From an uncultured Collinsella sp. (GTDB lineage: Bacteria; Actinomycetota; Coriobacteriia; Coriobacteriales; Coriobacteriaceae): 6,235 bases of DNA. The translations under genes and the position numbers were made by a program. Positions 1 to 5,875 of the stretch are shown here, piece after piece. The notes beneath the pieces were generated by a model, which ran no database searches, had not been told where the DNA came from, and was given only the letters and a program-made list of their open reading frames with translations. Position 1 is the first letter of the stretch, and the number at the start of each line of letters is the position of its first letter. Where the stretch lies: the NCBI GenBank assembly GCA_900755005.1, contig CAAEEX010000119.1:1-6235 (forward strand), in the 5' to 3' direction.

Positions 1-350
1 CCATGGCTGCCGCCGCGCTGGTGCAGATGCTCGGCGGCACGCCCGAGCAGGCGCTCGACGCCAGTTCCATCGCCCTGAGTAACCTGCTGGGCCTTGTTTG
101 CGACCCCGTCGGTGGCCTCGTGGAGGTACCCTGCCAAAACCGCAACGCCATCGGCGTGGCGGCGGCCTTTAGCTCGGCACAACTCGCCCTCGCCGGCATT
201 AAGAGCCTGGTGCCGTTTGACCAGATGGCGCACGTCATGCTCTCGGTGGGCCACGCGTTGCCGGCCACGCTGCGCGAGACGGCCAAGGGCGGCATCGCGC
301 AGGCTCCGGCCGCGCTTTCGGCCTGTGCAAAATGCGGTGTGTGCGGATAA
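1..350 (+). CDS. sdaA: L-serine dehydratase, iron-sulfur type, alpha domain (C-terminal part, 5' end outside window)
   Basis: Fe-S L-serine dehydratase (L-serine ammonia-lyase) converts L-serine to pyruvate and ammonia in the cytoplasm using an oxygen-sensitive [4Fe-4S] cluster. Only about 115 C-terminal residues are visible. The frame is open at base 1, so the Met codon at 3-5 is internal, and the stop is TAA at 348-350. Seen here: the family motif CDPVGGLVEVPCQNRNAIG with cysteines at visible residues 33 and 44, then LRETAKGG near residues 90-97, and a Cys-rich end CAKCGVCG. The 11-residue spacing of the two Cys matches two cluster ligands described for the Legionella enzyme (Cys385 and Cys396). 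The penultimate Cys (114) matches the C-terminal tail Cys that plugs the active site there. Cys 108 and 111 add a CxxCxxC pattern at the tail. Whether the beta domain is fused upstream or separate cannot be seen. Family call is very secure. Confidence 0.95.
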   Translation, partial: MAAAALVQMLGGTPEQALDASSIALSNLLGLVCDPVGGLVEVPCQNRNAIGVAAAFSSAQLALAGIKSLVPFDQMAHVMLSVGHALPATLRETAKGGIAQAPAALSACAKCGVCG

Positions 351-368
351 CGACAAAGAATGACTCAA

Positions 369-395
369 AGGTGGGACAAATGTCCCACCTCTTTT
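369..395 (+). terminator. Intrinsic terminator after serine dehydratase
   Basis: A perfect 9-bp GC-rich stem (369-377 with 382-390) closes a four-base AAAT loop. The innermost A/T of the loop could pair to make 10 bp. It is followed by CTTTT at 391-395. It begins 18 bases after the stop codon and lies upstream of the next promoter, so it should end the serine dehydratase transcript and insulate the L,D-transpeptidase gene. Confidence 0.85.
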
Positions 396-436
396 GAATG
401 CCACCGTTTCCGTACCACAAACAGTAGGGCAATCGC

Positions 437-442
437 TATAAT
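437..442 (+). promoter_or_regulatory. Probable -10 box (TATAAT) of the L,D-transpeptidase promoter
   Basis: A consensus TATAAT lies 57 bases upstream of the chosen start codon, in the AT-richer gap right after the terminator. Expected transcription start is near 449, giving a leader of roughly 50 nt. The matching -35 is poor: TACCAC at 413-418 with an 18-base spacer is the best placed candidate, and there is no TGn extension. The -10 is seen directly. Promoter activity is inferred. Confidence 0.6.
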
Positions 443-483
443 GCAAGCCCAGTAAAAACACGATGAGCCATAAGGCGAAATTC

Positions 484-489
484 GAAGGA
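484..489 (+). promoter_or_regulatory. Ribosome binding site that decides the L,D-transpeptidase start
   Basis: GAAGGA ends 1 base before an in-frame ATG at 491 and 10 bases before a second in-frame ATG at 500. One base is too close for a Shine-Dalgarno interaction, whereas 10 is a little long but workable, so the second ATG is preferred. The choice changes the protein by only three residues. Confidence 0.65.
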
Positions 490-499
490 TATGCTTACG

Positions 500-2233
500 A
501 TGTCGCAAAACGATCGAACTCAACTGATTCCCGATCCGCAGCAGCCGAGCAGGCACACCGGCGGCGTTCAGTCGCCGCGTCCTATCGCGCCGAACCACGG
601 TCAGCAGCGTGGTGCGGCAAACGCTTCCCAACGCCCGAACCAACAGCGACAGCAGCGTCAACAACGTCAGCAGCGCCAGGCAAACGGCAATGCGCCCAAG
701 CAGCCCCCCACGCATGCTCGAGGCGATCGCGGCCCCGCGCGCAAACCCGCCGAGAACAATAAGTCAGGCAAAAAGACGACGCTCTTTGTCGTCCTGGGTC
801 TTATCGTCATTGTCTATATCGTAGGCATCGTAGCGTTTTCGCAGCTAGCATACCCCAACACCACCATTGCCGGCGTCGACGTCTCGTTCTCCAACGCCTC
901 GTCTGCCGCAACCAAGGTCAACTCCGCGTGGAAGCACTATAAGCTCACCGTGACAGGCGATGACTTTAGCTGGACCTATCAGCCCGAATCCGATGAGCCC
1001 ATCGTCGACGGCGAAGCTGCCGCAAAAGAGATCATTAGCCATAACGAAGCCTTTATCTGGCCGGTCCGTCTCGTAGAGTCTTTTAGTGGCAAGACTAAAA
1101 CAACCGCTGCCTCCAACGAAGTCGATCTTGATCAAGACGTCGACCTGTCCATGCTCTCCGACACCTTTGACCAAAAGCAGTTTGAGAAGGATTTGGGCGC
1201 CGCCATCGACGAGTTTAACGAGGGGCGTTCGGGCATGTTCGAGGCCAATAGCTCCTATGACGAGCAGGCCGGCAAGTTTACCGTCGAGAAGGCGCGCTCC
1301 AACGAAAAACTCAACCGCGAGCATGTCATTAAGTATGCCGAGCTCGAGCTTGCCTCGCTGGCCGAGACCGTAGATCTTTCCAAGCTCGGCAACGATGCCT
1401 ATGAGCCGCTCAACGGAACGCTGACCGATGATCAGATTCAGGCCGCATGCGATGCCGCCAACAACTTCCTGGGCGTCAACGTGACCCTCAAGCTCAACGG
1501 CGAGGATGCCGGCAAGGTTGATGGCGCTTCCGTGCTGCAGTGGATCAGCTTTGCCGATCCGGCAAACCCCACGCTCGATACGTCACAGATCAGCAGCTGG
1601 GCAGCCGAGCTCGCCAACGGCTTTAATACCGTGGGCTCCACTCGCTGGTGGACGCGCGCTGATGGCAAGCAGTGCGCCGTCGAAGGCGGTGACTTTGGTT
1701 GGTCTATCGATAGTAGCTCGCTCGCCAAGCAGGTCGAGGACGCCATTAACAACAAGCAGACCGGCGAAATCGAGATCAAGTACTCCCAGAAGGCCGACAC
1801 CTTTACCGCAAAGGGAGAGCCCGACTGGAAGGCGTATATCGACGTCGACCTGTCAGAGCAGCACGCGCGCTACTATGACGAGAGCGGCAATATCGTGTGG
1901 GAGGCCAACTTTATTTCCGGCAAACCGGGCGAAGACGCCACCCCCGAGGGCGTGTGGCAGATCAACAGCAACGACGGCGGCAGCACCCTGATCGGAGCCA
2001 AAGACCCCGAGACGGGTAAGCCCAAATACGAGAGCCCGGTGAGCTACTGGATGCCGTTCGAGGGCAACATGATCGGTTTCCACGATGCCACCTGGCAGAA
2101 CGACAAGAGCTTCGATAACGCCGAGTCGTACAAGTGGTGCGGCAGCCACGGTTGCATCAACCTGCGCCTGGCAGACGCCAAGGCACTTCACGACTGCATC
2201 AAAGTCGGTCTGTGCGTGGTTGTCCACTCGTAG
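500..2233 (+). CDS. Membrane-anchored L,D-transpeptidase (YkuD domain) with peptidoglycan-binding region
   Basis: Predicted 577-residue cell-wall enzyme that forms 3-3 crosslinks, or swaps the terminal D-amino acid, on peptidoglycan stem tetrapeptides. Residues 1-92 form a polar cytoplasmic tail rich in Gln, Arg, Pro and Asn, with an (QQR)4 run at about 48-59. Residues 93-114 form one hydrophobic helix without a clear cleavage site, so a signal anchor is likely. Then YPNTTIAGVDVS (about 118-129) and a long extracytoplasmic region follow, with a GGDFGWSID segment (about 396-404) typical of the PG_binding_4 (PF12229) regions found ahead of YkuD in Enterococcus faecium Ldt-like proteins. The YkuD domain spans about 443-577. 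It shows GFHDATWQ with His528, then SHGCINLRL with His550 and catalytic Cys552. The catalytic motif is intact, so it should be active. Oddities: five further Cys in the exported part, one (547) only five residues before the nucleophile. It is monocistronic by layout. Such enzymes usually resist most penicillins but are sensitive to carbapenems (family knowledge). The exact in vivo reaction is unknown. Confidence 0.93.
   Translation: MSQNDRTQLIPDPQQPSRHTGGVQSPRPIAPNHGQQRGAANASQRPNQQRQQRQQRQQRQANGNAPKQPPTHARGDRGPARKPAENNKSGKKTTLFVVLGLIVIVYIVGIVAFSQLAYPNTTIAGVDVSFSNASSAATKVNSAWKHYKLTVTGDDFSWTYQPESDEPIVDGEAAAKEIISHNEAFIWPVRLVESFSGKTKTTAASNEVDLDQDVDLSMLSDTFDQKQFEKDLGAAIDEFNEGRSGMFEANSSYDEQAGKFTVEKARSNEKLNREHVIKYAELELASLAETVDLSKLGNDAYEPLNGTLTDDQIQAACDAANNFLGVNVTLKLNGEDAGKVDGASVLQWISFADPANPTLDTSQISSWAAELANGFNTVGSTRWWTRADGKQCAVEGGDFGWSIDSSSLAKQVEDAINNKQTGEIEIKYSQKADTFTAKGEPDWKAYIDVDLSEQHARYYDESGNIVWEANFISGKPGEDATPEGVWQINSNDGGSTLIGAKDPETGKPKYESPVSYWMPFEGNMIGFHDATWQNDKSFDNAESYKWCGSHGCINLRLADAKALHDCIKVGLCVVVHS
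641..676 (+). repeat. Four imperfect 9-bp tandem units encoding (Gln-Gln-Arg)4
   Basis: Four consecutive nine-base units of the form CARCARCGN, differing mostly at third codon positions, encode QQR four times and are followed by one more CAG. They lie in the cytoplasmic tail of the L,D-transpeptidase. The synonymous differences suggest the amino-acid pattern is tolerated or selected rather than being a very recent slippage product. Unit number may vary between strains (inference). Confidence 0.8.
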
Positions 2234-2301
2234 TGCAACGCGCGCATTCCTACAACGTGGAGCTGCTGCGACCAATCTAACAGTTCCGAAAGAAACCGTC
2301 C

Positions 2302-2331
2302 TATGCGCCCGACCCAACCGGTGGGCGCATA
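2302..2331. repeat. Inverted repeat upstream of the exporter operon (candidate operator or weak terminator)
   Basis: A perfect 9-bp inverted repeat, TATGCGCCC at 2302-2310 and its complement at 2323-2331, encloses a 12-base spacer that itself ends in the palindrome ACCGGT (2317-2322). The right arm shares its last two bases with the TATAAT box at 2330-2335, so the repeat fills the space where a -35 and spacer should be. It could be a regulator binding site for the operon. Alternatively it is a terminator for the L,D-transpeptidase transcript, whose stop lies 68 bases upstream. The bases after the stem (TAATTAT) are AT-rich but not a T tract, which weakens the terminator reading. Confidence 0.55.
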
Positions 2332-2335
2332 TAAT
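2330..2335 (+). promoter_or_regulatory. Probable -10 box (TATAAT) of the exporter operon promoter
   Basis: A consensus TATAAT lies 30 bases upstream of the adaptor start codon, which would place transcription start near 2342 and give a leader of about 24 nt that still contains the full Shine-Dalgarno. No hexamer resembling TTGACA is found 16-19 bases upstream. That stretch is GC-rich and occupied by the inverted repeat, so activator dependence or repression at this site is plausible but unproven. Confidence 0.55.
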
Positions 2336-2353
2336 TATCGAGGTTCTTTCTAT

Positions 2354-2360
2354 AAAGGAG
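2354..2360 (+). promoter_or_regulatory. Strong ribosome binding site that decides the adaptor start
   Basis: AAAGGAG sits 5 bases before the ATG at 2366. An in-frame ATG at 2303 would add 21 residues, but it has no comparable Shine-Dalgarno, begins inside the inverted repeat and lies upstream of the probable promoter. The 2366 start is therefore chosen. Confidence 0.85.
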
Positions 2361-2365
2361 ACGCT

Positions 2366-3799
2366 ATGCCGAATGTCCCCACGATCACCCCGGGCCCGGA
2401 TGATACCGAGCGCACGCCCGAAGGTGCCACCGAAACGATTCCTCTGATTACAAACGCACATGCCAACAAACAGAGCGGACGCACGAACGATACGGCCGAG
2501 ATTTCCGATGAAGAGGCATATGCCAAGCTCAAGGCAAAGCGTGCCGAACGTCGACGCAAAAAGCTGATTCGACGCGGTATTGCCGCCGGCGTCGTGGGTG
2601 CCATCGCGCTCATTGCCATTGTCGCAACCCTGGTTATCAATGCGCAGCCAAAGGGCACTAGCGGGCCTGTGACCGACATGGTGACCGAGGGCACGTTTAC
2701 CACAACGGTCGAGGCGAAAGGCCAGCTCAAACCTATTTCGTCCTCAGTGGTCTCCCCTTCTGTCGACGGCACGGTCGATTCGATCAACGTGCAGGCAGGC
2801 CAATCCGTCAACGAGGGCGACGTGCTTATGACCATTAAAAACGACGAGCTCGATCGCAACGTTGCCGAGGCGCAGCGTGCAGTTGCAGCCGCTCAGGAAG
2901 ACCTCGCCAACGCGCAGAAAGCCGCAACCGCCGCGCGGGCCACACCGACGACGGACGCCGATGGAGCTTCCGCAGCGGCTGGCGTCTCCGCCGCATCAGA
3001 GGACACGAACGCCGTATCGGCCGCGCAGCGCAGCCTCGCATCGGCCCAGGCAAACCTCGACCAGGCGAACGCCAAGGCCGCCAGTCGCACGGTAACGGCC
3101 CCGAGCTCGGGTAGCATCGTGGAGCTCAACGCCAAGGTGGGCGCCACGGTAACAGGCGGCATGATCATGGGCGAAAGCGATACGAGCGGGGGCAAGCAGT
3201 GCATGCAGATCGCCGACCTATCTAAGATGAAGGTAACCGTGCAGGTGGGCGAAAAGGACATCGCCAAGATCGCCGTTGGGCAGAGCGCCAACGTCACGTA
3301 TCCCGCGTTTCCCGATATTGTGAGCCAGGGCACCGTCACGGCTATCGCGTCGGTGGCAAACTCCGACGCCGCCAACGGTGGCGGCAGCGTGACCTTTAAC
3401 GTCGACATCCTCATCGAGGCGCCCGACGCGCGCCTGAAGCCGGGCATGACGGCCGAGGTCTCGGTGGTGACCGAGCAGCTCGACGACGTGGTGATGGTGC
3501 CGACGATGGCGCTCATGACCGAAGACGGCGAACACTATTACGTCAACGTGGCAACCGATGACGAGGGCAAGCAAACCCATCGCGTGAAGGTGGCCGTCGT
3601 GACGCAAAACGACAACGAAGCCGTAGTCGGCAAGACACAGGTCAAGCGCGACGACCAGGGCAACGAGATCAACCCCAACGTGCCGGTTACCAAGCTGCGC
3701 GATGGCGACACCCTCGTCATGGACACCGGAGCGGACGCAACGGCTGACGGCGGCTACAGCGCGGATTCGAGCAGTATGTCTGCCGATAAGGACATGTAA
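2366..3799 (+). CDS. Membrane-fusion (HlyD/MacA/YknX-like) adaptor of an ABC exporter
   Basis: Predicted 477-residue adaptor that would sit on the outer face of the membrane and assemble around the permease encoded two genes downstream. Residues 1-70 are cytoplasmic, acidic then strongly basic (KRAERRRKKLIRR at 58-70), followed by a transmembrane helix at about 71-92. A first lipoyl-like half motif (VDGTVDSINVQAGQSVNEGD) lies near 134-153. A short alpha-helical hairpin (about 160-239) has two Ala/Gln-rich heptad helices, both with AQ..L..AQ patterns, separated by a Thr/Ala/Ser linker at about 188-215. The second lipoyl half (TAPSSGSIVELNAKVGATV) is at about 244-262, a beta-barrel domain at about 288-331, and a membrane-proximal domain at about 374-450. 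The last 20 residues are Ser/Asp/Ala-rich. The hairpin is short compared with Gram-negative adaptors that reach TolC, which fits a Gram-positive YknX-type partner. The stop TAA overlaps the next start by one base. Family is secure; substrate is unknown. Confidence 0.9.
   Translation: MPNVPTITPGPDDTERTPEGATETIPLITNAHANKQSGRTNDTAEISDEEAYAKLKAKRAERRRKKLIRRGIAAGVVGAIALIAIVATLVINAQPKGTSGPVTDMVTEGTFTTTVEAKGQLKPISSSVVSPSVDGTVDSINVQAGQSVNEGDVLMTIKNDELDRNVAEAQRAVAAAQEDLANAQKAATAARATPTTDADGASAAAGVSAASEDTNAVSAAQRSLASAQANLDQANAKAASRTVTAPSSGSIVELNAKVGATVTGGMIMGESDTSGGKQCMQIADLSKMKVTVQVGEKDIAKIAVGQSANVTYPAFPDIVSQGTVTAIASVANSDAANGGGSVTFNVDILIEAPDARLKPGMTAEVSVVTEQLDDVVMVPTMALMTEDGEHYYVNVATDDEGKQTHRVKVAVVTQNDNEAVVGKTQVKRDDQGNEINPNVPVTKLRDGDTLVMDTGADATADGGYSADSSSMSADKDM
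3788..3792 (+). promoter_or_regulatory. Ribosome binding site within the adaptor 3' end for the ATPase gene
   Basis: AAGGA lies 6 bases before the ATG at 3799, inside the last codons of the adaptor gene. Together with the TAATG stop-start overlap it supports translational coupling and fixes the ATPase start. Confidence 0.75.
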
Positions 3800-4572
3800 T
3801 GCGTCCCGTTATCGACATCCGCAACGTGCACCGCATCTTTGAGAGCGAGGCAGGTTGCGCTCACATCCTGCACAACGTGAGCCTGGCGGTAGAACCCGGC
3901 GAGTTCGTCGCCATTACCGGCCCTTCGGGCTCGGGCAAGTCAACGCTCATGAACATCCTGGGCTGCCTGGACAAACCGACGGCGGGCGACTATTACCTGC
4001 AAGGGCTCAACGTGGCCGAGCTTGACGATGACGAGCTCACCGAAGTCCGCGCCCTGAGCATTGGCTTTGTCTTTCAGAGCTTCAACCTGCTGCCGCGCCT
4101 GTCGGTTATCGAAAACGTCATGCTGCCGCTGGCCTACACCAATGTGCCCCGTAGCCAGCGCGAAATGCGCGCCGTGCACGCGCTGCGGGCCGTCACGCTG
4201 CCCGTCGACCACTGGGACCACCGAATATCCGAGCTCTCGGGCGGCCAGATGCAGCGCGTCGCAATCGCGCGCGCCCTCGTCAACGACCCGCCCATCATCT
4301 TGGCCGACGAGCCGACGGGAAACCTGGACTCGACAACCGGAGCACTCGTCATGGAAACCTTCCATAAGCTCCAGAAGCGCGGCAAGACCATCGTGCTCAT
4401 CACACATGACCCTGGCATTGCCGCCGAGGCCGACCGGGCCGTGACCATTCGCGACGGACGAATCCATGACGGCGCGTATATTCCACATGCACCGAAGACC
4501 CTACGTAGCGCCGTAGATAGCCTGCCCATGATTTCCGCCTCCGCCAACCCGCCGAAAGGAGTGGTGGCATGA
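3799..4572 (+). CDS. ABC transporter ATP-binding protein, MacB/LolD/YknY type
   Basis: Cytoplasmic ATPase of 257 residues that would dimerise and drive the FtsX-type permease encoded next. All nucleotide-binding motifs are intact: Walker A GPSGSGKST at 41-49, Q-loop Gln93 in FVFQSFNLLPRLSVIENV, signature LSGGQ at 146-150 followed by MQRVAIARAL, Walker B IILADE at 166-171, D-loop NLDS at 175-178, and switch His203 in LITHD. The FNLLP/T(S)VIENV style and the EPTGNLDS sequence are typical of the MacB/LolD/FtsE branch. Residues beyond about 225 form a 30-residue tail not usual in the family, and its coding DNA contains the next gene's Shine-Dalgarno. It overlaps the adaptor by one base and the permease by four (ATGA), so the three are almost certainly one transcript. 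Confidence 0.95.
   Translation: MRPVIDIRNVHRIFESEAGCAHILHNVSLAVEPGEFVAITGPSGSGKSTLMNILGCLDKPTAGDYYLQGLNVAELDDDELTEVRALSIGFVFQSFNLLPRLSVIENVMLPLAYTNVPRSQREMRAVHALRAVTLPVDHWDHRISELSGGQMQRVAIARALVNDPPIILADEPTGNLDSTTGALVMETFHKLQKRGKTIVLITHDPGIAAEADRAVTIRDGRIHDGAYIPHAPKTLRSAVDSLPMISASANPPKGVVA
4555..4561 (+). promoter_or_regulatory. Ribosome binding site for the permease gene
   Basis: AAAGGAG lies 7 bases before the ATG at 4569, within the 3' end of the ATPase gene. It sets the permease start, which overlaps the ATPase stop as ATGA. Confidence 0.85.
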
Positions 4573-5783
4573 GCGCCCGCGATCTCATCCAGGAAGCCCT
4601 TCACTCGCTCGAGGCCAACAAGGGGCGCAGCCTGCTCACCATCCTGGGCATTGTCATCGGCATCGCCTCGGTTATCGCCATGACATCGCTCATCGGCGGC
4701 ATCCAAAACAGCCTGGTCAACAGTCTGGGCCTCAATGCGGCACGCATGGTGCAAATCTATTCGTCGCAAGAACTCACCGAGTCGGACATCGAGAAGCTTC
4801 AAAAACTGGTGCCGCAGATAGAGCAGATCGGCATTGTCGACAGCGCGTATACCGAGTACAAAACCGGCGATAAAAGCTATACCGTCATGGCACAGGGTGT
4901 CGATAGCGACATGCTCGACGCCGTGGGGGCCGGCAAGCTCGTTGCGGGGCGCACCTATTCCCAGGCCGAGTCCCAATCAGGCTCGCACGTGGCGCTCATC
5001 AGCCGCGGCGGCGCCGATCAGCTTTACGGCAACGAACAGGATGCGCTGGGGAAAACCATCAAGGTGTCCAACGGCGAGGTGCAGATTGTAGGCGTGATTG
5101 ATGGCGGCAGCGACTCCATGGGCTCGCTCACGCTGTATATGCCACGCGAAACCATCTCCGGGCTGTTTGGCGACGAGAATCCTTCATTCCCCAGCGTGAC
5201 GGCACTTGCCGCCGAGGGCACGGACATGGATGAACTCTGCAAGACCATCGAGTCCAAGGTGCGCGCGATAAAGGGCATCGAGGAGGAGGATGAGTACGAC
5301 AGTGTATCGGCGACATCCATGAAAAGCGCCATCGATGCACTCAACTCCTTTATGGGCGCGTTCTCGCTCATCATGGGTGCTGTCGCCAGCATCTCACTGC
5401 TTGTCGGCGGTATCGGCATTATGAACATGATGCTCACCAACGTGACGGAGCGCATACGCGAGATCGGCATCCGCCGCGCTCTGGGCGCCAGTCGTCGCGA
5501 TATCACCGCGCAGTTTTTGGCCGAGTCTTCGGCGCTGTGCGTCACCGGTGGACTGTTGGGTGTCCTGATTGGCTATCTGCTGGCATGGGGACTCACGTTC
5601 TTTGCCGCAAGCTCGGGCATCATGAGCGAGTTTGGAGCTACCGGGACGATCACGCCAAGCTTCTCCATTACGACAGTGTTGATCGCGTTTGCCGTATCGG
5701 TCGGCATCGGCGTAATCTTTGGCTTCTACCCCGCTCGCCGCGCGGCAAAGCTCAACCCGGTGGAGTGCCTACGCTACCAGTAA
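4569..5783 (+). CDS. ABC transporter permease, FtsX/MacB (YknZ-like) family
   Basis: Predicted 404-residue membrane subunit with the four-helix MacB layout. TM1 is at about 21-43 in the N-terminal segment ANKGRSLLTILGIVIGIASVI. A large extracytoplasmic MacB-type domain runs from about 44 to 255. TM2 is at about 264-286, TM3 at about 318-346 and TM4 at about 365-388. Family hallmarks are LVGGIGIMNMMLTNVTERIREIGIRRALGA (split here over residues 278-307), covering TM2 and the coupling region that meets the ATPase, and the C-terminal GFYPARRAAKLNPVECLRYQ stretch, which ends at the last residue. Length is near Bacillus YknZ (about 400). No ATPase domain is fused, unlike E. coli MacB. With the two upstream genes it should form an efflux or mechanotransmission complex. 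Possible roles by family are export of antimicrobial peptides, toxins or lipids. Nothing in the sequence identifies the substrate. Confidence 0.95.
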   Translation: MSARDLIQEALHSLEANKGRSLLTILGIVIGIASVIAMTSLIGGIQNSLVNSLGLNAARMVQIYSSQELTESDIEKLQKLVPQIEQIGIVDSAYTEYKTGDKSYTVMAQGVDSDMLDAVGAGKLVAGRTYSQAESQSGSHVALISRGGADQLYGNEQDALGKTIKVSNGEVQIVGVIDGGSDSMGSLTLYMPRETISGLFGDENPSFPSVTALAAEGTDMDELCKTIESKVRAIKGIEEEDEYDSVSATSMKSAIDALNSFMGAFSLIMGAVASISLLVGGIGIMNMMLTNVTERIREIGIRRALGASRRDITAQFLAESSALCVTGGLLGVLIGYLLAWGLTFFAASSGIMSEFGATGTITPSFSITTVLIAFAVSVGIGVIFGFYPARRAAKLNPVECLRYQ

Positions 5784-5796
5784 GCCAGCACCAACA

Positions 5797-5863
5797 AGTT
5801 GCGGTGAATTATGGACTGAATATGCTATCTAGCAGCAAAAACAGACACTATTTCACCGCAACT
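5797..5863. repeat. 67-bp element bounded by 12-bp perfect inverted repeats, in a convergent intergenic gap
   Basis: AGTTGCGGTGAA at 5797-5808 is exactly complementary to 5852-5863. The 43 bases between them contain a smaller palindrome, TGCTA-TC-TAGCA (5823-5834), short complementary CTG/CAG segments (5816-5818 and 5842-5844) and an A5 run (5837-5841). The whole can fold as an interrupted long hairpin on either strand. No T tract follows on either strand, so it is not a classical terminator. It is AT-richer than the flanking genes and has no coding capacity. It could be a REP/MITE-like dispersed element, a bidirectional RNA stabiliser or terminator, or a protein-binding site. Confidence 0.6.
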
Positions 5864-5875
5864 GATTGAAGGGCC

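Noticed and set aside
491..499. Earlier ATG as the start of the L,D-transpeptidase gene
   Set aside because: Only one base separates it from GAAGGA. The in-frame ATG at 500 has workable spacing.
641..676. Tandem units as a possible CRISPR or noncoding repeat array
   Set aside because: The units are nine bases, in frame and without spacers. They are a coding repeat for Gln-Gln-Arg.
463..762. 99-residue plus-strand reading frame overlapping the L,D-transpeptidase start
   Set aside because: No ribosome binding site, a composition biased as an out-of-frame shadow, and conflict with a gene of certain identity.
2303..2365. 21-residue upstream extension of the adaptor
   Set aside because: It has no Shine-Dalgarno, starts inside the inverted repeat and before the probable promoter, while a strong AAAGGAG precedes the ATG at 2366.
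1853..2461. 202-residue antisense frame crossing the L,D-transpeptidase end and operon promoter
   Set aside because: It runs through an intergenic region with promoter signals, has no recognisable domain and has shadow-like Arg/Ala/Val composition.
2893..3516. 207-residue antisense frame inside the adaptor gene
   Set aside because: Low-complexity complement of an Ala-rich coding stretch. No independent start signal.
4134..4976. 280-residue antisense frame across the ATPase-permease junction
   Set aside because: The opposite strand is fully explained by two conserved genes. Long antisense frames are expected in GC-rich DNA, and no family motif is seen in it.
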